DNA of 64,000 bases from Symbiodinium microadriaticum (lineage: Eukaryota > Sar > Dinophyceae > Suessiales > Symbiodiniaceae): contig LSRX01000814.1 in NCBI GenBank assembly GCA_001939145.1, positions 122,283-186,282 of the forward strand, in the 5' to 3' direction. Positions 57,237-64,000 of this stretch are shown piece by piece. Position 1 is the stretch's first letter. Each line of letters opens with the position of its first letter. A program made the translations under genes and the position numbers. The notes under the pieces are model-generated. The model had not been told where the DNA came from. It did not search any database and saw only the letters and a list, made by a program, of their open reading frames with translations.

Positions 57237-60200
57237 TCAACAGGTGTTGAGATGCTCCGTAAGACAGAAGCAAAGAACATAGCAGTTTTCACTGAGAGTT
57301 CGAAAGTATGTAGGATGACATACTTCAGCAGTTTTCCCATCGTCTGTACACCACCAGGTGTAGTTTCGGCTCCCCGATGGGGCCGACGGCGTCCCTGAGG
57401 GGGCCGATGATCCCCGGTCACCCGCAGGCAGCAACTGTGGCTCAGATGAGCACGAAGTGGATGCCTGAGGCCAGCTGGCAAGGCAGCTTCCAGGGTGTGC
57501 TAAGAAAGATCGATAATGTCCAGATTGAGGCTGTGGCCCCAGATGCATGACACCTGCCACAAGGGTGTAAGATGTCCATGTAACATCGTGGCCAGTACCC
57601 CGAAAGACGGGGAAGCTGACCTTCTGCAGCGCTTTGCATGGCAGTCGAATCGGATTTTTGCCTCGGGCAATGTTTGCATAACGAGCGAGATTGACAAAGA
57701 GAATTGATGGAGTACCGAGTAACCCATGTGGTATCTTCTGCTCATGCCATTGCACAATACAGTCCTGGAGGGTGGCATGCCCTCGTCGCGGGAGTGGCAT
57801 AGACACATAAAAAGAGCCCCGGATGAGTGGCCGACTGGCAGCTTCGGTACCCGGAACGGGGCGAGCCTCCCATTGGCAACTGGCGAAGGGCAGAGGGTTT
57901 CGTTCGAGCAGGTGATGCAGGAGTTCCATGGCATCCTGCTGCTGATGCAAGCCATGCCAATGCTCGAGAAGGGACCTCCAAGCTGGCAGCTCCGCAATCC
58001 GTCGCTCTCCCGGTGGAGTGTCCTCGCCAGGATTGGCCAGTACTGAGTGAATGGCACGTTCAAGCACAGTGGCACCCCTGGGGGGGCCATGTGGCGCGTG
58101 CATGCAGCAGGCATATGCAAGGAGATAAACCGTAGAGTTAAGGTAGCAGTGATTTCCAGGGTTATGCAAAGTGACAGTCACAAGGGATCTAGGTATTGCA
58201 GGTACACACGAGAGAGTAAGGCCCCGACCAATCACCAGCCCACCGCCTCCTGAATCTCCTTGATCAGCGGCGACCGCTCTGGGCGGGCCGGTTTGAGCCG
58301 GAGTGACAGAAGCAGAAGGGCGGAGGAGGCAAACCACTTCCGAAAGATCGCCATGGCCTCCGCTGCCGCCGGGATTTGGAGCGATAGCTCCAAGACGAAC
58401 GTCGCTGTTTCCGAGGCCGAGTTCGGTTGGGCGTTGCGGGCTGCAGCGAACTTGATGATGAGTTCCTGCTCTTTCAGCAGTGTTTTGAGCCTTTTGGCGT
58501 CTGTCAGCACCTGAAGTGGTGTCAGCGTCCCCTCTTGTCGAGGGACGAGTCTCTGCTCCTCGGCGTTCCAGTCGAGGTAGTTGTACTCCAGATCGCTGGT
58601 GACCCATCCCATCTCCTGAGCCTTGGCCTGAGCATTCTTGTCCTCCGCAAACGTGGAAACTCTGGTGATGATTTCCGACGTCACATACTGGAGCAGAGTC
58701 TGCTTGAGAGACTTGGTGACCTTTCCCTTGCTGCGCTGGTCCCGCCAATTGGCCGTCACCTCGTGAAGTAGCGGCACCATCAACTGAGGGCCGTCCCCAT
58801 TCCGAAAAGTGAAGAGGACGGTGTGGTCGCTCTGAAGGCGGGACAGGTAGTCCGACTGGACGATGAGCGCCTTTGCCACTTTGTGTAGCAACTGGTCCGA
58901 AGAAGTCCCCGATTTTCCGCGATTGTCTTCCTGAGTTCGGCTCCCCTGAAAGGGGGCCGTTTGTCGGGAGTTTCTTTGTGGTGGCAGTGGTCGCTGCCGG
59001 CTGCTTCGCTGTGGCGGGTGGCCTTTCCCGCTCTGGTGGGGAAATTTGGCCTGTGGTTCCCCTATGTCGAGTGCCAGGGGCCTTTTCCCCAGTAGACTGC
59101 CAAAGCAGTCCATTTCCTCTGCATCCAGCTCCATCTGTTCGATCACGTGGGTCATGATCGGAGGAAGGAACAGACAGATGGGTGGACGGGGGGATGGAGG
59201 GCGGGTCAGACGAAGCTGAGCCGAGAAACTGTGCTGGTCTAGTGATTCGACTGGAGGTTCGAGCAGCCTGCACCAAGCAGCAAACACGTGCCTGCCAGAG
59301 TACCGGACATGTGCCAGAATGCTGATCAGTGCGGGTGATGTGAGCACCACAGTAAACACATGGCGAGACAATGTGACCCACTTTTTTACAATCAGCGGCG
59401 GCAGCCTGACCGAAGCGATTGTAGATGTCAGCATGAACATACCGATAGTGCAGTTTGACGCTCTTCACTGAAACCAACCACTGGCCGCACGTCACGCAGA
59501 ACTGCCTTAGCTTGGCCTGCACCTCCGGAAGCCTGGCAAAACTCAACCACTGGGTCGGGGATGTAGGAATAAGTGCACTGTCAAGAGGAGGACTGGAGGG
59601 ATTCATTCCGGCCTGCTTCGGCTCCCCCGGAACGGGGGCCGTGGCTAGGGCAGCAGCCTTAGGAGAGGCCTCGGTGGTCTGCATGGCCTCGGGCTGCGGT
59701 TGTGCAGGGCTGTGATTCAAATCTGTTCGGGTAGAGGTATGATGAGTCGGATGAGTCATGGTAGCTTGCCAGCGCGTGGTACAATGCCCTTGCTGTATAT
59801 GTCGCCTAAGATTGAACCAGGTGACGTAGTCCTTACCACAATGCCTACAGACCGGCATGCCATCAACACTGTGTTGGCGAACTTCGGCGGCGTTGGCAGT
59901 GGGATGCGGCGGCACTATAGGTGAGGCGTGATGCTTGGTGTGGTGTTTCTTGAGGGTCGCAAGATCGGGAAAGCCCAAACTACAGGTGGGACAGGAGAAG
60001 ACAGTCTGTCTGGGTCCGTGGCGGCCCGAAACCAGGGCACCAGGCTGGGCACCCACAAGAGGGGGGGGAAGGGATGCAATGCGGAGGGATTCGCTGATTT
60101 CCTCATCCAGGGCTGTTGCCGCAGAGCCTGAGTCCTCTCCGGGCGGGAAGGCGTGCACGACGTGTGAGTCTAAAGCGAGCCTGGATTCCGTGGTGCGTGT

Positions 60201-63200
60201 CAGCCACTGTAGAATGCACGATTGGTGCACCATCGGATCTTGCGAGTGAAGCGTTTTGATCAGGAGTTTTTGGCTGGCACGCAGCAGGAAGGACAAAGGG
60301 TCCTCGACATTCAGCCGAAGAAGCAAGGCCTGGCTGGTTTCCTGAGACATGTGAGCGAAGCTTCGGGCAATGGCGCGCAAGTGTCGGACAAGAGTAATGG
60401 TGATGCGTGCGACATGTTTTTGTTTGAGGTCCAGAAGATGGAGGCCGTAAAGGGCCGAACTGCGAACGCATGCAAGCCATAGCTGTACTCTCTTGTGCAG
60501 TGGTAGGGTGCGGGAGTGTAGCACCTTCAGAAGCCTGGCGCGTTGTGCTTCTGCGACGTGAAGGCGGTGTTCAACGGTGGCCGTGGCTGCATCCACGTAA
60601 GAGAGCACGATGCCCAAGTATGTGAGTTGTGGCACAATGGGAAGGTGTAGATCCTTGTGGTTCGGCTGGGGAATCCGAAGGAAGCGGCCCTCCTTAGTGG
60701 AGGCCGTGTGTGCCTTCCACCATTTGTGCGCCAGTCGACCTTGTTGGGCGACGAGTAGCTGTGTTTTGCGGTGTTGTACCTGGAGACCGAGACGGGCAAG
60801 GACCTGAAAGCAGTGCTGAATGGCGGAAATCATGCGCTCGAGCTCAGAGACACTGTGGTACTCCCATTGGAGTAGAAGGTCGTCCGCGAACATAGTGGCA
60901 TTGTGCTGAATCCAGTGAAGGGATTCTGTGTCAGCCATGGTACGCAGCAAAGCGACTGTCACAAGCGTCCAGAGACTAGGGGCAAGGGGGCAACCTTGTC
61001 TGACGCCTCTCTCGCTGGAGACTCGAACATCTGAGGTGGGACCCGCCGGCCAATACCCGATGTTACGATGCAAGGACAGGATCAGGGTAAGCTCCGGCTC
61101 CGGCACGCGGGCCGTTTTGAGTTCGCTTTCCAGGACACCTCGATCGACCGTGTCAAAGGCCTTGCTCGTGTCAATGGACAGTGTAACACCACCACAACAT
61201 GCAGTAGGAACTCGTCCCGTAGCACGTCTCTCCCTAAGAGTGACCCGTTGGGACGCGACGGTAGTGTTGACACGGTCACAGTGATGCAAAGCACGTATGA
61301 TTGCATGCTCGATGCTACGTCCTGGCACATAAGCGTACTGTGGCCAGGATTGCGTCGCCTCAGTGAGGGACGGACGTAGCTGGAGAGTGAGTGCCTTGAC
61401 GACTATACGACCTCCTCCTTCAGTGAGGGAAATAGGCCGTAAGTTCTCCGGCTGATCCGGGGCTTTGCCAGGTTTGGCGAGCCACGCGATCCAAGCATCT
61501 GCCCAGAGCTGATGGAAGGCATGAGGAGACTGCCAAAGTTGGTCACAGAGCACGGCTAGATGTGGGAGGAGAACGTCTTTCCCAAGGTGCCACAAAGAAA
61601 GTTGGGCGAGATGAGATGGGGTGGCCTTGCGCGCCGGCAGCAGAGATAGCGCTTCAGTAAGGTGCGGCACCTCGAGAGGGCCGAAAGTGGGTACAGAAGG
61701 AGGTGAGGAGGGCGGAATCGCGTTCAGAGGCATCTGGTGTGGGGAATGTGGGGAAGGAACTGAGGATGACGTGAGAGTGGGAGCAGTCTGATGGGGGGGG
61801 GCAAGGGCGGGTGAGGGTTGGACTGTCGTGGTGGAAGGCGACGTGATTGGCAGTTTGTAGATGTGTTCACAGTACGTGCGGAATCTTTCCGCTTCTTCCG
61901 TAGGTGTAAGTAAATTGCCTTGTGTACCCCTTAGCTGAATCTTAACCCGAGCAGTGCGGGGGGCAAGTCGATTGACAACCTTCCAGATGGAGGATTTATC
62001 ACCCTGCCGGTCGGCTTCCCAGGCCTGCTGGAGTTGTTCCTCCAGGAGTTCTTTTTTAACCTGGCGCCCTCTACGTCTGAGGTAACGATGTTGCCTCAGA
62101 TACGACGCCTGGTGTCTCCAGGCGGAGAACAGCTGTCCAAGGGAGAACCAGAGGCGTTCACCTGTGCCTTGCCAGTGTCGAATCTGTGCAGCGAGGGTGA
62201 AGGGTCTCAGGACCTCAATGGCAAACTGCTGAGCCGTGTGTCTGAGATTCCACATGTGTTTGACCACTCCAGTGACCCTGTCGGCAGCTGAATCAAATTT
62301 GGTCAGTGGTTGAACTGGAATCAAGTGCTGGGCTGCCGCCTGCTGTAATGCACGATCCAGGTCGGAAGGAGTGGGTGGGTCAGAGAGGGTGTGGGCCAGG
62401 TGGGCACAGAATGCCTGTACTTTGTCAGGAGGCTGATCAAGCTGGTATCTCGGGGCCCGGATTCTAGCGTCCTCGGGAAGCTTGGCAGGGGACTGGTAAT
62501 GCACCGCCGGAATGTTGACCAGAACGGGGTAATGGCGGGCACCTCCACGCCATCGCAGGAGATGAAACAGGGGATCCGTGCACGCCTGCCTGGAACGACC
62601 ATCAACCTGTGCTGCTCTCGCAAAGAAGAAATCAATTTGACTGCGAATGCGGTCATGTTCAAAAGTGGGCGCCTTGCTAATACGACCCCACGTATTGAGC
62701 GCAGTGAGCCGATGAGTATTGGCCAAATGTGCAAGCAAATGTCTGTCAGGATGAGGGTTTGGACCAAGGTACGTGCCAGGGCCGAAGGGTAAAGAGTCGC
62801 GTGTGCCCATGGTGTTAAAATCACCCCCCAGCAGCAAGACGTTCCTAATGGGTAAGGAGGATAGTGTTTTATCAAGATGATGCAGAACACGTTCCCGCTT
62901 GTGAAGAACGGCTGCCCTGTCGGGGCCGGAACTCAGCGCATACTGATAGAGATTAATGATGTCGACATGTCGGCCTTGGACAGGAAAACGGACGTGCATG
63001 AGGTGACCAACGAGGGGCGTGGACCATCTAACCGACTCAAATGAGGCAATGGACTTACGGATAGCTATCATACAGCCCTGAAATCTGTGATCAGTCGCCC
63101 CACTGTGGAAAATGTGGTAACGAGGGAGACTCCAGGAACTGGTGAACCGCCAGTGCGTCTCCTGAAGTAGAATCACATCATGTTCAGTTTGCTCATGCAT

Positions 63201-64000
63201 CCAGATTTGGACTTCTAGCCATGCCTCTTGGGAGAGGCCTCCCACGTTCCACGACAAAGCTGTGAGCCGGGGACCCTGCTTGCTGTCCGTATCACCCCGG
63301 CGGCTCCGCAGAGCGGGCCGAGCCCCTGAGGTGGTGGGGGCTTCCCGGAGAGCGGTTAAAGTGCAGAGGCGACCCTTGTAATGAGTAGTCTGAGCTGGGT
63401 GGCGGGCAGCACGACCAATGGCACGTCGGAGTGCCCTCTTACGAGGTAGGGGAGTAGGGCCTGCCGAGGCCAGTGTCCGACAGTCAGCAGCGGGCAAAGG
63501 CCTTGTATGTTGCACTGGCAAGTCAGAGGCAACAGTGGAATCTGCCGTCCTCGTTGCAAAGGCCGTTCTGGTGCTACAGCCGGGCCAGATGAAACAGCTC
63601 ATGCAAAGCACAAAGACCAGTCGCCTACACAGAACCCGAGAGGGACGAGAGTATCCACCTGGCATCGATGCGTTCAAAGCAGGTCGTGGCATACCTGAGT
63701 ACGGACAGCGAAGATTGAAGCACTGAGTGTGACACCACAGACAATGATGAACAAAATTGGTCCAGCACCTGCGCGAACATCGAAGCAGCATGAAAATAGA
63801 AATTGCAGCGAGCAACCACACTTGCAGAGTCATCCAGGCAAACATGTATGCGCACTCAGACTGATCCTGATCCTGGAGCGACAGTGGCAAAGCCAATCCT
63901 GCTTGGAAGGCTGGAAAAGTGTAAGGCAAAAGAATTGAGGGGATAGCATTCGCATCCACGGTGTTGTCAAGAAAACTGGTGCGGCTCCCCAGGAGGGGGC
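57237..64000 (-). CDS. LINE polyprotein: APE endonuclease, RT, zinc fingers, USP protease (5' partial)
   Basis: Open from the window edge to TGA at 57237; residue 1 is placed at the GTG at 63959, but the frame continues upstream without a stop. Two hydrophobic stretches (~39-61, ~112-128) precede the endonuclease at ~231-485: SWNVGG, LLQETHW (E267), GGDFNT (D380, N382), SQIDFFF. The final motif is RHYPV instead of SDHxP, so one catalytic Asp is missing. RT ~760-1130: LRPISL, YVPGRSIEHAI, SIDTSKAFD (D930), RQGCPLAPSL, FADD (1024-1027), YLGIVL. Fingers at 1323-1344, 1371-1389, 1488-1509 and 1534-1551. Residues ~1605-1925 look like out-of-frame translation of ORF B. USP ~1930-2235: NPGNHCYLNS (C1938), QQQDAMELL (2007-2015), SGHYRSF (H2148), WWCTDDG (D2206/2207). 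It is the retrotransposition protein and acts in the nucleus; the USP may remove ubiquitin from element or host proteins. Confidence 0.8.
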   Translation of the reverse strand, partial: PLLGSRTSFLDNTVDANAIPSILLPYTFPAFQAGLALPLSLQDQDQSECAYMFAWMTLQVWLLAAISIFMLLRCSRRCWTNFVHHCLWCHTQCFNLRCPYSGMPRPALNASMPGGYSRPSRVLCRRLVFVLCMSCFIWPGCSTRTAFATRTADSTVASDLPVQHTRPLPAADCRTLASAGPTPLPRKRALRRAIGRAARHPAQTTHYKGRLCTLTALREAPTTSGARPALRSRRGDTDSKQGPRLTALSWNVGGLSQEAWLEVQIWMHEQTEHDVILLQETHWRFTSSWSLPRYHIFHSGATDHRFQGCMIAIRKSIASFESVRWSTPLVGHLMHVRFPVQGRHVDIINLYQYALSSGPDRAAVLHKRERVLHHLDKTLSSLPIRNVLLLGGDFNTMGTRDSLPFGPGTYLGPNPHPDRHLLAHLANTHRLTALNTWGRISKAPTFEHDRIRSQIDFFFARAAQVDGRSRQACTDPLFHLLRWRGGARHYPVLVNIPAVHYQSPAKLPEDARIRAPRYQLDQPPDKVQAFCAHLAHTLSDPPTPSDLDRALQQAAAQHLIPVQPLTKFDSAADRVTGVVKHMWNLRHTAQQFAIEVLRPFTLAAQIRHWQGTGERLWFSLGQLFSAWRHQASYLRQHRYLRRRGRQVKKELLEEQLQQAWEADRQGDKSSIWKVVNRLAPRTARVKIQLRGTQGNLLTPTEEAERFRTYCEHIYKLPITSPSTTTVQPSPALAPPHQTAPTLTSSSVPSPHSPHQMPLNAIPPSSPPSVPTFGPLEVPHLTEALSLLPARKATPSHLAQLSLWHLGKDVLLPHLAVLCDQLWQSPHAFHQLWADAWIAWLAKPGKAPDQPENLRPISLTEGGGRIVVKALTLQLRPSLTEATQSWPQYAYVPGRSIEHAIIRALHHCDRVNTTVASQRVTLRERRATGRVPTACCGGVTLSIDTSKAFDTVDRGVLESELKTARVPEPELTLILSLHRNIGYWPAGPTSDVRVSSERGVRQGCPLAPSLWTLVTVALLRTMADTESLHWIQHNATMFADDLLLQWEYHSVSELERMISAIQHCFQVLARLGLQVQHRKTQLLVAQQGRLAHKWWKAHTASTKEGRFLRIPQPNHKDLHLPIVPQLTYLGIVLSYVDAATATVEHRLHVAEAQRARLLKVLHSRTLPLHKRVQLWLACVRSSALYGLHLLDLKQKHVARITITLVRHLRAIARSFAHMSQETSQALLLRLNVEDPLSFLLRASQKLLIKTLHSQDPMVHQSCILQWLTRTTESRLALDSHVVHAFPPGEDSGSAATALDEEISESLRIASLPPPLVGAQPGALVSGRHGPRQTVFSCPTCSLGFPDLATLKKHHTKHHASPIVPPHPTANAAEVRQHSVDGMPVCRHCGKDYVTWFNLRRHIQQGHCTTRWQATMTHPTHHTSTRTDLNHSPAQPQPEAMQTTEASPKAAALATAPVPGEPKQAGMNPSSPPLDSALIPTSPTQWLSFARLPEVQAKLRQFCVTCGQWLVSVKSVKLHYRYVHADIYNRFGQAAAADCKKVGHIVSPCVYCGAHITRTDQHSGTCPVLWQARVCCLVQAARTSSRITRPAQFLGSASSDPPSIPPSTHLSVPSSDHDPRDRTDGAGCRGNGLLWQSTGEKAPGTRHRGTTGQISPPERERPPATAKQPAATTATTKKLPTNGPLSGEPNSGRQSRKIGDFFGPVATQSGKGAHRPVGLPVPPSERPHRPLHFSEWGRPSVDGAATSRGDGQLAGPAQQGKGHQVSQADSAPVCDVGNHHQSFHVCGGQECSGQGSGDGMGHQRSGVQLPRLERRGAETRPSTRGDADTTSGADRRQKAQNTAERAGTHHQVRCSPQRPTELGLGNSDVRLGAIAPNPGGSGGHGDLSEVVCLLRPSASVTPAQTGPPRAVAADQGDSGGGGLVIGRGLTLSCVPAIPRSLVTVTLHNPGNHCYLNSTVYLLAYACCMHAPHGPPRGATVLERAIHSVLANPGEDTPPGERRIAELPAWRSLLEHWHGLHQQQDAMELLHHLLERNPLPFASCQWEARPVPGTEAASRPLIRGSFYVSMPLPRRGHATLQDCIVQWHEQKIPHGLLGTPSILFVNLARYANIARGKNPIRLPCKALQKVSFPVFRGTGHDVTWTSYTLVAGVMHLGPQPQSGHYRSFLAHPGSCLASWPQASTSCSSEPQLLPAGDRGSSAPSGTPSAPSGSRNYTWWCTDDGKTAEVCHPTYFRTLSENCYVLCFCLTEHLNTC
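58232..59155 (-). CDS. ORF B: conserved-looking middle segment in the +1 frame
   Basis: Overlaps the polyprotein entirely. The frame opens above 59155, has an ATG there (MTHVIEQMELDAEEMD) and ends at TGA 58234-58232 after 307 codons. It reads as a real protein: a basic Pro/Gln-rich linker, then LLHKVAKALIVQSDYLSRLQ, GDGPQLMVPLLHEVTANW, LEYNYLDWNAEEQRLVPR and a C-terminal helix. The same DNA in the polyprotein frame gives Gly/Arg/Gln/Ser-rich text without structure. The segment resembles the region often found between the fingers and C-terminus of dinoflagellate LINE proteins (recollection, unverified). Either two compensating single-base changes, frameshifting, or genuine dual coding explains it. 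Confidence 0.65.
   Translation of the reverse strand: MTHVIEQMELDAEEMDCFGSLLGKRPLALDIGEPQAKFPHQSGKGHPPQRSSRQRPLPPQRNSRQTAPFQGSRTQEDNRGKSGTSSDQLLHKVAKALIVQSDYLSRLQSDHTVLFTFRNGDGPQLMVPLLHEVTANWRDQRSKGKVTKSLKQTLLQYVTSEIITRVSTFAEDKNAQAKAQEMGWVTSDLEYNYLDWNAEEQRLVPRQEGTLTPLQVLTDAKRLKTLLKEQELIIKFAAARNAQPNSASETATFVLELSLQIPAAAEAMAIFRKWFASSALLLLSLRLKPARPERSPLIKEIQEAVGW

Larger units (their letters stand above)
57010..64000 (-). mobile_element. APE-type LINE (non-LTR retrotransposon) carrying a USP protease
   Basis: One large minus-strand coding unit with APE-like endonuclease, reverse transcriptase, CCHH/CCHC fingers and a C-terminal deubiquitinase, followed by a short 3' region and a GA repeat. No LTRs, integrase or RNase H were seen. 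The 5' end lies beyond the window. Long uninterrupted frames mean the copy is young or under selection. No target duplication could be checked. Confidence 0.8.

Noticed and set aside
58300..59160. Plus-strand ORFs antisense to the LINE
   Set aside because: Shadows of the minus-strand coding frames.

Overview
The window looks like nuclear DNA of a dinoflagellate, most likely a symbiodiniacean. Evidence: interstitial TTTAGGG/CCCTAAA telomere-type repeats, GC-rich coding islands in long repeat-filled non-coding DNA, exons of only about 30-75 nt whose inferred 5' splice sites are often GC rather than GT, and a large non-LTR retrotransposon of algal style. I found no rRNA, tRNA, CRISPR or bacterial operon. 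Two single unresolved bases (9219 and 21630) show this is a draft assembly.

Layout. 1-7.6 kb: microsatellites, non-coding DNA and a degenerate tandem array of ~45-50 bp units with a palindromic core (6.3-7.5 kb). 7.73-8.61 kb (+): exon of a Lys/Arg/Ser-rich protein. 9.6-20.4 kb: diverged repeats, a G-run/C-run hairpin, (ACAG)n and (AC)n tracts, and two plausible coding segments. 20.416-23.174 kb: a unit bounded by inverted repeats of about 350 and 307 bp and a candidate 6-bp target duplication. It holds a P-loop ATPase gene and an AT-rich block of small packed ORFs. 24.1-34.4 kb (-): a polyketide ketosynthase (KS) gene cut into at least 15 very small exons. They carry in order the N-terminal KS signatures, the active-site Cys motif, both His motifs and the C-terminal GVSSFGFGGTN motif. 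35-45 kb: telomere-like blocks and several convincing but unassigned minus-strand exons. 45.0-45.9 kb (-): a discoidin-like domain followed by a ubiquitin-like domain. 53.2-54.3 kb (-): a type II membrane protein resembling glycosyltransferases. 57.2-64.0 kb (-): the body of a LINE whose single open frame runs APE endonuclease, reverse transcriptase, zinc fingers and a C-terminal ubiquitin-specific protease (USP) domain with its catalytic residues in place. About 310 codons between the fingers and the USP appear to be truly coded in the +1 frame.

The most notable items are the LINE with an intact deubiquitinase and an overlapping or frame-shifted middle segment, the micro-exon KS gene, and the inverted-repeat unit. 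Because exons are short and splice sites non-canonical, ORF length is a poor guide here: many long ORFs are by-products of microsatellites or GC-rich DNA, while real exons are too short to stand out. Unassigned exons are given with modest confidence and exact joins are mostly unresolved.
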